Source: Loxodes magnus
Taxonomy: Eukaryota > Ciliophora > Karyorelictea > Loxodida > Loxodidae
Reading direction: 5' to 3'
NCBI GenBank assembly: GCA_946699065.1
Contig: CAMPDV010000010.1
Coordinates: forward strand, 558,001 to 622,000
DNA length: 64,000 nucleotides
The notes below the pieces were generated by a model, which was not told the origin of the DNA, ran no database searches, and was given only the letters and a program-made list of their open reading frames with translations. The position numbers were made by a program, and so were the translations under genes. Positions 12,736-25,030 of this stretch are shown here, piece by piece (position 1 is the first letter of the stretch; each line of letters starts with the position of its first letter).

Positions 12736-13051
12736 TAAATAGTTTATAAAATATGGAATATTAGACTTTGCTATCCTTATTTTAAGTTTAGCCTTTTTAA
12801 TTAAACTCAATGAATCACCTAAATTTTAAAACTTCTTAACTTTAAACTAACTTTAGAAGCAAAGCTATATAGTAAGATTCAAACCTGTATAATACAAGCT
12901 ATTGTCTCTACTAGTTTGATAGCAAATGTATCTTATTTAAGTTTCATGAATTAGAAGTTTCATATACTAGTAAATAGATATAAGGCTTGGAGGATTAAGT
13001 AAGCCATTATAAACTCTGCTTTAATATAAAAATATTCGTTAAATAATAAAA
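12736..13051. promoter_or_regulatory. shared upstream region of TMEM147 and CFAP20
   Basis: A 316-bp spacer between divergent start codons. A purine-rich stretch with TTGGAGGATTAAG (about 12975-13003) lies some 50-75 nt before CFAP20, and CTATCC (GGATAG on the other strand) lies close to TMEM147. Both resemble the candidate element seen at other genes. Confidence 0.4.
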
Positions 13052-13624
13052 ATGTTTAAAAACACATTTCAATCTGGATTCCTTAGTATCTTGTATTCTA
13101 TTGGAAGCAAGCCCCTTTAAATCTGGGATAAAAAAGTGCAGAACGGACATATCAAGAGAATCACTGACACTGATATTTAGTCCTCAGTTCTTGAAATAAT
13201 GGGAACAAACGTTTCTACAACCTTTATCACTTGCCCTGCTGATCCGTAGTAGACATTAGGTATAAAATTGCCTTTTCTTGTAATGATCATTAAAAATCTT
13301 AAAAAATACTTTACCTTCGAGGTATAAGTTTTAGATGACAAGAACGTCAGAAGAAGATTTAGAGCTTCAAATTACCAATCCACAACTAGAGTTAAACCTT
13401 TTATCTGCACCATGCCAATGAGACTTGACGAAGGTTGGAACTAAATTTAATTTAACTTATCAGATTTTACGAGAAGAGCTTACGGTACAAACTACATAGA
13501 AACTCTAAGAGTCTAGATACACGCTAACTGTAGAATAAGAAGAATTTACTTTTCAGACAGGCTTTACTCAGAAGAAGAACTACCTCCTGAATTTAAGCTC
13601 TTCCTTCCTATTCAGAAATAGTGA
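13052..13624 (+). CDS. CFAP20: CFAP20 (BUG22/GTL3), ciliary doublet-microtubule protein
   Basis: A 190-residue protein nearly identical to animal CFAP20 (about 193 residues) along its whole length, from [18 protein letters not shown] through [23 protein letters not shown] and [15 protein letters not shown] to [17 protein letters not shown]20 is an inner-junction protein of axonemal doublet microtubules required for ciliary motility. Gln codons include TAA and TAG (TAG TAG after CPADP). The frame ends QKQ-TGA. It has no introns and no sense TGA. Such conservation makes it a good calibration gene for the code. Confidence 0.98.
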
Positions 13625-13826
13625 GAATCTATTTACTTATTATTTATTTTTTATTTCAATAACATCTCTCTTATTACTCCATCTTTTATGCTTTGTAATC
13701 ATTACTAAGTCTTATATGCTTCTAAGTGAAGCATATTAGCTTATAGTTTCTTCCAATACTTAAGTATGCTAATTAATGACTGCTTATTTTGATTTTTGGT
13801 ACATTTTTATTATAGCTGTTTTGAAA

Positions 13827-15229
13827 ATGAGCTTGAGCTTTGATTTAGATCCAAATGAGGAAAAAGAATATAATTTTACATCATAAGCATAAACTTAGTA
13901 AGTGGCTCAGAGCTAGAATAGATAGAAAAATAAGAATATGCTTGAAGAAATAGACATTAGGCAGAAGTATAGTCATAACTAGCTCAATTTAAGCTTAGGT
14001 ATAATAACAGTAAAGTAGCCTACTAAAGTAGGAGAAGGGTGGAATGCTTATGATACTTATGAAATTATATGCCAAAGTGAAAAGAAATTAAAGACTAAAC
14101 ATAGATATAGCAACTTTTGCTGAATTCGTCAAAGACTTTGCGAAAAATATCCTGGATGTTTAATTCCTCCTTTACCTGAAAAAACCATAATTTAAAACAT
14201 TCCACTGATTTCCCAAGACTAAGAATCGTTTTTATCCCAAAGGCGACTTGGCTTGGAGTATTTTTTGAATTAGTGCAGAGAACATCGAATTCTGGGCTAA
14301 AGTTAAGACTTTTTAGATTTCATCAAATTAGAACCTTAATAGTTTGAATAGAAGAAAAGGGAATATGAAGTAGCCAAAGCCTAAACTAGTAATTAAGCAA
14401 ATTAGCAGTAACAAAACTAGGGTTAATCTTCATGATATTCTTCCCTCTATAACATAGGATCTTAAGTAGTTAATCTAACCTCTGAAATATCTAAAAATTT
14501 ACCAAGTATTTCAAGTTTAGCCTTTGACTAGAGTTCATTCTACTAGAAATCAGAGTTTGATAAAAAGTTTGATGCTTATAACTAGTACTTTAAAGAACTA
14601 GGTGATAGTCTCCTTCAATTACTTAACTAAGCTAAAAGTATAGCAGCAAAGAGACTAGAAGATGCCTAAATATGCTTTGACATTGGCTTTTCATTGTAGT
14701 AGCTTTCAAAACTAGAAACTTCCACTAAATAGCATTCGACTTAAACAAAGGAAAACTCCAATTTGATACGAAATGATGAAAACTTCGATATTGTAATTGA
14801 AAAATCGAGAAAGTTTTTTGAAAGAGTAAGCGATAAATAGAAAGAATAAGGATTCAATTTATAGGAAGTATTCGAGAACTAAATCAGGAATTTGTATAGA
14901 AACGTTCAAGCAATGCAAGAAGCTATAGAAAGGAGATAAACTGCTTTAGAAAAACTAATTGCAAGTGAGTAAGCATTAGAAAGTGCTAAGCAGAAATAGC
15001 AAAAAGGAGTCTAAGTAAGTTTTAAATTTAGGTTCTGTTGAGAGAGTTATAAGAAAGCATAACTGAGGATAAACGAAGTCTCTAAGATATTTCAAGAACT
15101 TTACAGGAAGAAATAGAAATATTCAATTCTAAGAGATAGTAAGACATGGTCAATATCCTCAATGACTTCTAAAGTTTGTAGAAAAAGCAAGCTGAAAATT
15201 TGCTTGAAATATGGACTAGCAATACATGA
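13827..15229 (+). CDS. sorting nexin with PX and BAR-like domains
   Basis: A 461-residue protein. Residues 60-165 form a PX domain (GEGWNAYDTYEI, HRYSNF, LCEKYPGCLIPPLPEK) that binds phosphoinositides on endosomes. After a Gln/Ser-rich linker, residues 235-455 form a long coiled coil typical of the BAR domain of SNX1/2/Vps5-type retromer nexins. Exons are 13827-15014 and 15032-15229 around a 17-nt intron; removing it keeps the coiled-coil frame (LLRELQESITEDKRSL) open to a TGA stop. In-frame TGA codons at NFCWIR and SSWYSS are read as Trp. It converges on VPS41, another endolysosomal gene. Assignment to Vps5/SNX1 specifically is tentative. Confidence 0.88.
15015..15031 (+). other. 17-nt intron in sorting nexin gene
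   Basis: Reads GTAAGTTTTAAATTTAG. Its removal restores the coiled-coil reading frame through to the stop; without removal the frame leaves the BAR-like region. Confidence 0.85.
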
Positions 15230-16011
15230 ATAACCTATTAAACTTAAATAATTTTTTGTTCTAAATAACTCAGAAATTAATATCGTCTGAGGAAATTAAT
15301 GAATATTAGTAAACTTATTAATACTTTTATTCTATTTTGATAAAGATCTAGATAATTTTATTACAAACTAAGTTATAAAATTTCAATTAAAATATCGCAA
15401 AAAAGAACAAATAATGCTATTCATAATTGATCAAAAGAAGCTAGCATATAAAAATTTATTGTATAATCATATCTTGCTACATCTAACTAGAAGTAGTTTT
15501 ATAAGCTTACTTCTAGCTTATTAAAATAGAATTTAGAATCTTAAGTTTAAATTAAAACATTAAAGTAATAATAAAGAATTAAAGGGGGTGAAATCCAGGG
15601 AATAAGGATGAATTATCTTTTGATTTAATATATTTAGGGATAGATTTATTAATAAAAGAAAAAGTTTAGAAGCGATAAAGTTTTATAAATATAAGTGCTG
15701 AATTAAAAATTTAACCTCATCTTTAAAAATTGTTAGTACTTCTTTTCTATTTTCCTTAAAATTAGAAAGATGTTTTTTATATGTGAAAAGTAAACTTTTA
15801 TAAACAAGGCAAAAGTATGAGAGTGTAAATAGTAAGATAATCTATCATTCTTAAAAACTACTTTATTGCTTAGTCTGTAAATGACAAGATTAAATAATCA
15901 ATGAGATTTCTTGATTTATTATCATTGAAAGTTGAGTGAAAGTAAATGAGACAATACTATTTAATTAATAAGTAAACTTAAGAACGATACATTTAAAAAT
16001 AACCTCTTTAT
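15230..16011. other. spacer between converging genes
   Basis: 3' flanks of the sorting nexin and VPS41 genes. A short GC-richer stretch lies near 15585-15605 (AAAGGGGGTGAAATCCAGGG). No coding frame is supported. Confidence 0.5.
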
Positions 16012-18348
16012 TCAAGCGTAACAAATGGGACACTTTTTTCCTGAGAATTTTATGAGATTGGTAGGGTTCATAACCTCCATTTTCTTATAATCTAAACAAT
16101 TTTTGTGAAAAGCATGACCACATTTGATCCATATGATTTGAAGATTCTCTTATGTGTTTAAAGAATCCTTAATAGATCTATCCTTAATTAGAGAACCACA
16201 TTACTAGCATCTTTACAAAAGACTAATAACACTGCCTTATTTACCCTCTGTTAATAGTATTGATATCAATTCTCTTAATTCAAATTCTTTTATGTTAGCA
16301 GTCAACTAATACATCCTCAAAGTTTAGCTTATATTCCATAGCAGTGTATTGAACTCTTTATAAATAGGACAGTCTTTAGGTAGGCTTTTTATTAATTCTA
16401 TTGACTTATCTGCTTAAACTGAAGAAATCACTTTTTAAATAAGTTCAGGATTTTATAGGTTTAAGTGAGTAAAGACAATATTTCATAGATAATAGAAATT
16501 AGGCTATTGCTTCAAAATTTATATGACAAGATCGAACTTTTTGTGCTAAAGTAGAATTCTAACTGCTTCGTCAAATTGCTCCATTTTCTAAAGCACCTCT
16601 ACTTGTAGATCAACTAAGTTAAGCTCTTTGCATTTGTTTAAAGCAAACTGAAGATTGTAAAACTTGCTTTATGACATGAACTTTATAGCAAATTCCTTGT
16701 CATATTTAAAACCAAATTCCAGGAGTTAAGTGTGAAGTTGCTAGATCTGAGGAAAGTTTTCGGATTAATAAAACTGTTTCAAATAATCAAATTATCAAAT
16801 TTCTTAGGCTAAGTTAGGTAAAATCTGTTCGTAGTCTACGTTTACCTCTATCAAAAATTTAATGCTTCTTTTAGCATCTATTTTCATTAATTTAGTGAGA
16901 ATTTGCTATTTATCCCCTTATAGAATTTTATACTTTATCCTCAAGTCAGCTGGTAAATCAAAAATAAGTTCAGATTAGCAATCAAGAAAGACATCAAAGG
17001 CTAAATCATTTTAATGATTGATTTAATAAAAAAAACCTAAAGCGAGAGGAAGCTTTGAAGTTGCAAGTGCTTGCTTTATTTTTTCAACTTCATACAGATC
17101 CTTATCCCATAACTAAAGCAACTTGGTAACATTTTCAGAATCATTAACGTTTATGAAACTGCAAATGACAGTGGTGTAGATTTCTTTATCTAGTTTAGGA
17201 TGTCTTGTAGGAATCTTATCAATCAAATAGATTAAAGATTTCTTCTATTTGAACTTCTGAATCATATGACTTCATTTAGCTTCGGATAACTAACAATACT
17301 CTTAGCATCTTTAACTTGCTTCCTCCATTTTTTTGTTTTTTATTAAGAATTCTATGTACTAAGATATTACTTTGTCAATAAACTCCTCTTAAAGCTTATC
17401 TCTATACTTATCGATGCTTTTCAATAGCTCTTCAAATCTATTTCTTTATAAATATCACTAAAGTCTTTCCTAAATCTTTAAGGGTCTCACTTTGAATACA
17501 TCAGAATCTACTTAAATATAAAAATGGGAAGTTAAAGGGCTACTAACAAGTTTGACATATTATGCTTCTAGAATCATCTTCATATTTTGGGAGTATAGTT
17601 CCTCATTATCATCGCTTATGATTCTTATATTATTCTTTTCAATCGCCGCAAAATTATCCTAAATCAAGCAACAAACTGAAGTAACATCTGCTAGCTATAT
17701 TTGCTTAATAGTGAGAATATCTTTATCCACTCCATCTTCTATAATTTTTAAGATTCTTATTTTCTGCTTTGTTATAATGATGGGCGTGTTTTCTTTTGTT
17801 CATGTTACGTCTGGATTTGGTTCTGTTTGAATAGAGCATATTCGCTTTTCTTTTTCTATGTCCATAAACTTGACAGTTGAAGACAAGCAATAACTGACAA
17901 TTTCCTAAAATCATGTTATTTATTAAATTTCTTCCTTTTCTGTAGCGATGGCATGCTCTTTACTCATTACTCATCCTTTTATAAACAGGTATATTGATTT
18001 CTTGTCAGAATATATGAAAGAAACGTTCTGCTAATCATATTCTGGACTCAAAGCAACTAAGTAGGCGCTAGATCCTACTTTATAAGTTACGCTACTTGCT
18101 TCATAAACGTCGTAAATATCAATTTTCTTCTTACCCGTACTAAGAGCAATGAAATCTCCTGAAACACAAGTACTCAAATCGGTGATTAATTCTCCGCATG
18201 ATTCATGAAAAGTGATACTCTCTCCATCTCTGTTTAAAACTAATCTACCTTCAGTTGAAGCAATAGCAAGGTATTAAGGATGTGCTATACATCTTTGGAC
18301 TATATTATCAAGTTATGTTAGGGCTAAAACAGGCGGAGATTCTTCCAT
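16012..18348 (-). CDS. VPS41: VPS41, HOPS complex subunit
   Basis: A 778-residue protein matching the VPS41 plan. An N-terminal beta-propeller-like region (about 1-270) is followed by a clathrin-heavy-chain-repeat solenoid (about 270-690) with family-like segments (FLIKNKKMEEASQRCQEYC, IYLIDKIPTRHPKLDKEIY, TKLLQLWDKDLYE). A C-terminal RING-like zinc finger follows (CQQCG...IKCGHAFHKNCL...KKCPICYA). VPS41 is the HOPS subunit that tethers late endosomes and vacuoles through Rab7-type GTPases. In-frame TGA codons (GWVMSK, ITWFQE, VTWTKE, LQWYLQ, AKWSHM, YLWNIV) are Trp. The stop TGA follows the last Cys of the RING by three residues. No intron is needed. The ATG follows an A-rich leader. Confidence 0.9.
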
Positions 18349-19089
18349 TTTCTTAAAAAGAAAATTAATAATTGAAGTAAAAGAGATTGCCTTCAAACTT
18401 CTATCATCACTTTAAATACCCTAATTTATCACTCTTCATAATATCAGCTATAAAGCTAACCAATCCTTCAAATATCCATAAGGAATGCAACGATTTCTAC
18501 TATAAATCCTTATTTAAACATTTAGAGAATTGGTCTTTATTTTACAAATCCTCAATCATATTACTAATACTTAGCCAAGCTAAAATATTATAACTAAGCA
18601 TTCTTGTTAGTCCTATTAACATATCATATTATTTAATCTTATCATTTATATTCAAACTTATCCTTATCATCTGCATTAGTTCTGCTATATATTTACCATA
18701 AAGCTATTAGATAGGATTAAATCATAAATATTTTAAACTAATGGTATCAATAGTATAAGCTTTATGGTAAAGAATGAATACTCAAAGATAAGCTTATATG
18801 ACTGAATGTAAGCTTAATTATGGTAATATCCTCTAATAGCAGATTAAATTCAACTTAATTAGGTTATCTATATTTATTTGTATTTAATACCTAAGTTATT
18901 TTCAATACTCTCATATCAGATATTTCTTACCTGGTTCTAACTAAATTTATGCTTTGTAAGAAATCTATCTAATAAATGAGAAAAAGCTATAGAGTAAGGT
19001 TGAATGAATATATATGTAGCTAATACATTATTAAGTAGCCTAAATTATACAAGTACTGTTAAGACTAATATATTTTTCTGTTAAGCAAA
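18349..19089. other. AT-rich spacer
   Basis: Upstream flank of VPS41 and of the small plus-strand orphan. No gene seen; a 68-codon frame at 18387 lacks coding character. Confidence 0.5.
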
Positions 19090-19455
19090 ATGGTAAAAAT
19101 TAGAAACTAGGAAATTAAATAGTAAACTCTTTATTATATTAAAGGTAAAAATAATACCATAAGCTACTATAGAACTTAGACAGTGATACATATAATCTTA
19201 AGCTAGAATTTTCTAGAAATCTTCTACTCAAACTATCATATCTATACATTCTTATTATACAAGTCTACTCTTAGCTAAGATGAGATTTAGTTATATAGCG
19301 AGATTAATTTTAATAATGACTCCCACTTAAATTTGTCTTCTTAACTAATATCCCAGAAGCCAACTTATTTTAATAAAGGCGAATTGGACTGGAGCTAATG
19401 AAATAGACTAAACAAGTTGAATGATTTAAATCACGGTGAGAATTAAAATAATTGA
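19090..19455 (+). CDS. small hypothetical protein
   Basis: A 121-residue frame with no recognised family. The N-terminal two thirds are Tyr/Ile/Leu-rich; the C-terminus (KPTYFNKGELDWSQWNRL and onwards) is polar, with a TGG Trp and a TGA Trp three residues apart. The start ATGGTAAAA follows an A-rich leader, and a TGA at 19453 ends it. It converges on the RRM gene 87 nt away. The locally higher GC and mixed TAA/TAG/CAG glutamines argue for a real gene, but no homology was recognised. It may stop at the first TGA (19408). Confidence 0.45.
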
Positions 19456-19542
19456 GAAAGGATTTTGATTATTTGAAACATATGAGACTAAATTGCTATA
19501 TGTATTTATAAAAAATACAAATCGTTTAATAGAACTGCGTAA

Positions 19543-20221
19543 TCAACATTCTTGAACTTTTTCGTCAAAACCTTTATGCTATCTATTGTAAAAAATATTT
19601 TTATCTATAAACTCTCTAAATTGTTACTCCTGTACTAAATTCCTTTTCTTTTTGAGGCTTTTATTATATCTGAATTTAACAGTTTAAAACAATTACTCTT
19701 TTTACTTTTATAGTTCTTGTAGCTTTATCTGCTTTTATAGCTACAGGTCTTCCCAATATTTTCTTTTTTCTTGGATTTTAGATTCTAGTTCTAGTTCTTA
19801 TTCGTTTTAGGATTTGGCCTTTAAAGGAGAAGGAGATCTTCTCTTAATGAAATTCATTTTCTGCAGGAGATAGATTTGCTTCATATAATTGGATGCTTTT
19901 TTTCTACTAACACCTTTTTTGTCTATATCAGCAAGTTCTATTGCTATTTTTAGTCCATTTATTTCTTAGCCTTATAAAGCTTACAAAGCATCACCAGCAT
20001 CAAGAGCGGACTAAAAAGTTACAAAGCCATACTATTTCGAAATTCCAGTTTGCTAGTTTTTAACAATGCTGCATGCGGTTATGCTTCCAAACTGAGAAAA
20101 GATCTAAAAAAGTTAATGTTCTGTAGTTTTCTTGGAGATGTTAGCAAAAAATAGTTAAGTTTCTATGTATTAGGAATTACTTACCATAACTATCTTCTTT
20201 AACTTTCCTTTTTTTAGCCAT
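19543..20221 (-). CDS. RRM-domain RNA-binding protein
   Basis: One RNA recognition motif with RNP2-like LFFANIS and RNP1-like KQYGFVTF, followed by a Lys/Gln/Glu-rich coiled tail (about residues 115-215). Two starts are possible. If the ATG at 20221 is used and a 22-nt GTAAGT...TAG segment (20163-20184) is spliced out, the protein has 218 residues and begins MAKKRKVKEDSY, containing a KKRKV nuclear localisation signal. If the ATG at 20187 is used, the frame is uninterrupted and 214 residues long. The NLS and canonical donor favour the longer form, but 22 nt would be longer than other introns here. The stop is TGA at 19543. Its role is probably nuclear RNA processing; the specific family is not recognised. 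Confidence 0.78.
20163..20184 (-). other. possible 22-nt intron in RRM gene
   Basis: Starts GTAAGTAATT and ends ACATAG on the coding strand. Removal joins an NLS-coding first exon in frame to the RRM. It is longer than the 16-18 nt introns found elsewhere, and an in-frame ATG overlaps its donor, so an unspliced shorter form is equally readable. Confidence 0.5.
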
Positions 20222-20674
20222 TTATAAGCATGAATTCAAAATTGAATTATTTCAAGTAATTTCTATTGCTACTAAGTTTATTAAACTCAACTTCATTTTC
20301 CCTCTACGTGTATCTTTATTATACTATCATCTCCATTTTAATCCTTATATCTCTGTAGAAAGTATACTACATACTCTAGATATAACTCACTGGTATTTAT
20401 ATTGTAATCAGTTATTCAAATTAAAATTCTGTAGCATTAAGCTAAAAATATAATTTGAGGTTTATCAAGCAGACATTATTTAACTAGAGCAATATAAAGT
20501 ACCTAAGCAGATTATTAAAAGTAGTCTACTTTCATTATTTTTCACACACTAATGGACATTTCATCTTACCTTACTCTCCTTCCTTTTAAATACTTAACGT
20601 TATATTTTTGTTTTGCGTTTTTTACAGCTTTGCTTTATCAATTTCTTTTGAAACTCTGCGTATTAAAGTAGAAA
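20222..20674. promoter_or_regulatory. upstream region between divergent genes
   Basis: A 453-bp spacer between the RRM gene (minus) and the orphan at 20675 (plus). At 20324-20334, CTATCATCTCC reads GGAGATGATAG toward the RRM gene, about 103 nt before its ATG. It resembles elements before the VPS13 and START genes. Confidence 0.35.
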
Positions 20675-21865
20675 ATGGAAAGAGTTTCTAGTAAAAATCA
20701 CTAGAGTTAAGAGTTTACTAAACTCAATTTCTAGAAGCTAATTGAGGAGCATGAGTAATAGAAATTAAACTCACCGAAAAATAGGAATTATGATGGGTTC
20801 TAAGTGTTGCTGCCTAACCTTAAAACTATATCAGTGATGAAGTGAATTAAAAGGAAAAAAACTGAAACTAAAGCTAATGAGCTGTTTTAAAAGCCTAAGA
20901 ACAACCTAAAAATTATCGAGTTTAAATGCCTTAGCGATATTCCATCTCCTTCTTCATATGCTTAATAGTATTATAAGTCTTTAACTTCGAAATGTCTAAA
21001 CTTCTAGCTATTTTCTCCATAAAGCAATAACAAATAAATAGATAACGAATTATTTAGAGAGAGCAAAAGATACTAAAAACATAGAAAGCTAAAAGAGACC
21101 AAAGATTTCCAGCCTTTAAGCTAATAAGTCCGCATTACTGAGAAGTTAGAGAAAAAATAAAGAGACTCTAAGATAAAAAAAGTGATATCTTAGATAAACT
21201 TAATAGACTAGCTAGACTAGTTCCACCTTCTTAATTAGAGGTAAAAGTAAAACGTAGAAAATTAATAAAACTAAGAGTTTGGCTTTCATCATAATAAAGC
21301 CTCTAGTATTTCTAATTAGCAACTTAACTTTAAAAGTGTTACCTTTAATGAGATCAATAAGAAAACCTAGTAAAAGTAAGAAAGCTGTTTATACAGTCCT
21401 AAAGAAGATTAAGTAGCATATACTTTGCCTGATGAGTAACTTATATAGAAATTACCTTTAATTAAATCCAAAGACTCTAAAATTTAAGATTGTAGAAAGG
21501 AAAAGAAAGTAATCAGCTTACATCAAAAGACCTTGAGTGATTAAACTAACTTAACTAAGGCTAGCAAATGAGCTTAGAAAAGAAGGAAGAGATTAAGTAA
21601 AAATTTCGAACGTAAAGTCTAGGAAATAAAGTTTGATTAAAAAAACATTAATTTTGAGATATCTCCTTGGGATGCAAACGACAATTTACTTGACACATCT
21701 TTCAATTAATAAATGAATGTAGATTATATAGCACAGCTTAATATACTCTTCGTATCAAATCACTAATATCTCTAATCATTCAATAAATTAAAAGATATCC
21801 TAATTTATTTTACCGTTAAAATGATTCTAACTAAAGCAAAGATTTATAACATCAAATATAGTTGA
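20675..21865 (+). CDS. hypothetical basic protein, probably disordered
   Basis: A 396-residue Lys/Gln/Asn/Ser-rich protein with no recognised domain. Basic clusters occur near 300 (KWAQKRRKRLSKNFERK). A short conserved-looking segment EISPWDANDN lies near 330. Three tryptophans are visible: two TGA (KWIKRKK, KWAQK) and one TGG (SPWDAN). The frame runs from an ATG with A-rich leader to TGA at 21863. The last 40 residues become AT-driven, so the true stop could lie a little upstream. The function is unknown. Confidence 0.6.
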
Positions 21866-23407
21866 GTAAAAAGGAAACTGAACTGAAATATTATAGTGTA
21901 AATGATTGCATATAAGTATGCTATTTATATAATCGTTAAATAATTGGTTTAGAGGTATAAATAATTAAGTTAATAGAATATAATTATAATAACAAAGTAA
22001 TAGCAGAAATGGTCAATTTGAGGCATTTAGTTTTAAATAAATAGCTTATTCATTACTTTTAAGTTATTTAATTTTTAATTATATATATGTCTGAAAAATA
22101 GAGCTAATAGTTATTTTAGCTGCGGGATTTGAGAATTGAAATATGAATTGTCTTAATGCAATTATTTATAAGATTACAAGGAAGAGAAAAATCGTTAAAG
22201 AGTTTAGAAATTTCTAGACGAACCATAATTAATTCTGAACTGGCCGTTAGACTAGTAAATAGAAGAAGCAGATATAAACATAGTGAATAGTAGTAATATC
22301 ATTTGCATTGTGATATCTGAATGATATCAAATAACTATTTGGTAATTAAAATCACATAAAGAGCAAATACTATTTGTTGGCTCTATACATAATGTTTATT
22401 TTATATCCCTTAAATATATTAGTATTTATCTTGTCTAACTGTTTCTCATTTACTTTTAGTATCTTATTATTCAGTTAATATCGTATAAGGTAATTTCTAT
22501 GTATATCTTATTTAAATTTTAAATCTCCAAAGAGCAACTTTAATATTAAGCTAATAGAGTACCTATGCATAACTTATTGAATCTCATAGAATGCTCTCTT
22601 GAATTTACTAATATAACTATTATTCTATATTAAGTTGACTCACTTTACAATCTTATCCATATGTTAACTATTATAAGTAAGAGGAGCAGCATTTATAGTT
22701 ACTTAAATTCTAATTCTATTTCATATAAATAAGTTAGTTAAGCTTGCTTTATTGATAATTATGCATTTCTTTATTCAATAGGATAATTGCCTAACTTATG
22801 TTAAATTAGCTTAGTATCTGTGTAACTATATTCATTGAAGTTTAACTAAGTTTAATGCTTTTGATTGTTTGAGTAATTAACCTTTGTATCCATTTCAAGT
22901 TAACTGTATGATATAGGGTAAGTTACTAGCTGCTTGATGAATTAAAGGCTAACTAGTTTATAAAATAAAATTGAGATTTAGCAAAAGTATTTTATAAGTA
23001 TTTAGAATTATTAAATTCCAAGAGTAAAGTCATTAGCAGAAGGCTAAATATCATGGATGTTGTTTATAGGAATCCATTGGATCTTATTTGAATATTTTTC
23101 AGTATCTCAAGCTATCAAATAGTTAAATAAAATCTAAAGGATTACAATATATTATTAGGAAGGCTATAAGTATTATATTAACTGTATTTAGCTAGTATTT
23201 AATCTTACTGTTGTAGTCAGTTACTTATTATCAATTGGACTTATAAAAATATATTTAATATTTGTACTTTTTTAATAGTGAGATACCTTAGAATGTTTTG
23301 ATGAGTAATTAAATATTATTACCTTATAAAAATAGGATAAATTAATAGAACTGAAGGATTTTACTATTAAGTAGAAAATGATTAAACTAATTGAAAGAGT
23401 TTATTAT
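21866..23407. other. AT-rich spacer with a doubtful small ORF
   Basis: No strong gene. A small frame at 22088-22324 is listed separately as weak. Frames from 23053 were examined and rejected. Confidence 0.45.
22088..22324 (+). CDS. doubtful small protein
   Basis: ATG TCT GAA AAA TAG opens a frame of about 78 codons ending at a TGA. An overlapping frame shifted by one gives a more acidic product (YKEEKNRQRVQKFLDEPQ) but lacks a start. Either one is real with an undetected mini-intron, or both are chance. No family is recognised. Confidence 0.22.
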
Positions 23408-25030
23408 TCACTAATTGACACCTTTAACTTTATCCGCCTCTAGACCTTCAATCGTTGTTTCTAATCTTTATTCACAAATCTAGGATTCCTATGACTAATC
23501 TGCTATTAATTGGGTAGATTATTATTTCTACTGTAGTTAAATCTCAGGCCTTGTGTTAGCAATTGGGGATTACTAGTTTTTATTTTATGTTATTTATAGT
23601 GGTTTTAGTGTTTTTTCAACATTAGATGAGAGAGATTAGTTTTGATAGTTACCATACTATTCTTCTTCTGATTCTTCATTAATAAACTAGAGTTCTTATT
23701 TTTTCTATTATCAGCTTCTTTACTTTTAGCCCAAAATAGAAGTTCTATTAATTCTAGATTTTCCTTGTGCAACTTCTCCTGATATCTCAAAGCTTTCTTC
23801 ATTAGCAGAATTTTCTTCGTCTTCTTATATCTCAAAGTGCAATTTAAATTTGGAAAGGAATAGTTTGATAGCGAATTCAATCTCTTCGTTTTTTAGCTTG
23901 GACTATTAATAGTGCTTGATCATATTTCCCTCTAGTACGCTAGCTTTGAAATCTTCTATTTGAAAAGACTTTTGACTATAGTATTGCTTAAACTTATTTC
24001 TATACTCTAATATATTATACAACTTTTGCTTCCCTACGAGGCAATGCTCTATTGATGATATTCAACCTGGGTTATTTATCTTCTTATTCAGAGGAAGATT
24101 CTAATCATATATGAAATGGCTTTCAATTACTTCTGATTTATACGGAGTCCTGAAAACTAGGAAATCATCTCCTACAAAATCTCCCAGAAATTTCTGCTTC
24201 CAACCTGTAAATTTATGGCTGATTAGTTTCTATAACACTTGGATAATTCCAGATGCTTTATTAATATTCTCTGAAATGCTTTCAAACTCCTCTATGGACT
24301 TAATTTACTTCCCTCCTTCGCAAAGAAGCTATATAGCTGAAGCAAAATCTAGCTCCTAACTATCGAACTGTAACTGGATTTAGTGTATTATACATAAGGC
24401 AATATCAACTAAGGATATCTTTCTTATGAAATACAAGTCTCATACTTACTGTAAGATTAAAGGATTGAAAGTGGTACTAAACAAAGTAGCAAACCACTTT
24501 ATTACTAAAATGCTTATATCGATATTAAGCTTTTCAAGTCTATGCCTAAAATCAGGATAAAGTAGAGAAATTAGTTATTGGAATATAAAGATATCTAACT
24601 AAAGAGCTTCTGTTGTTGTGTAATAGGAAAATTATAAGTATGACTCTAAAATCTAGCTGAAAACTCAGAAGGCCTCGTCTTCCTGTAATCCACTCTGCAA
24701 AAGTTATGCTACTATCAGATAAAGTCCATTAGTATATCCTATTTAAGGGTTTCTCCAGGAATAAATGATAAGAATGTTTTTTATTTTGGCTAGATTAGGA
24801 TAAGAGGAAAAATCACAGGAACGTGATAAATCTTTACAAATCTTTTTACTAAAAACGCTCTATTTATTCAAGAAATGTGCTTTCATGGTCTCATAGTAAT
24901 CAGGGTTATCTATTAGTTACTTATACGCTCCAGTAATCACAAATCAATACATTTTTCTAATATCTTAAGGCACTGATTAATTAACCAATTATTTCAATTA
25001 GTCTAAAGCATCCTAGCTTTAGTGTATCAT
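23408..25030 (-). CDS. TBC-domain protein (Rab GTPase-activating-like)
   Basis: A 540-residue protein. The TBC domain spans about 25-240: VPQDIRKMYWFVITGA, the arginine-finger motif ICKDLSR (IxxDxxR), GYTNGLYL, EDEAFWVF and IKWFATLFS. TBC proteins stimulate GTP hydrolysis by Rabs. Here the glutamine-finger YxQ motif reads YTN, so catalysis may be altered. The C-terminal half is acidic and Gln-rich. TGA codons give Trp at MYWF, AFWVF, QVWDL, PGWISS and RSWQQ; several of these positions are conserved aromatics in TBC domains. The start at 25030 is chosen because the frame upstream of a later ATG (24935-24937) still encodes TBC sequence. The stop is TGA at 23408. No intron is needed. Confidence 0.88.

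Noticed and set aside
11940..12830. Two long plus-strand open frames, one Cys-rich with end hydrophobic segments
   Set aside because: They overlap the minus-strand TMEM147 gene, whose homology is unambiguous. With only TGA as stop, antisense frames stay open by chance.
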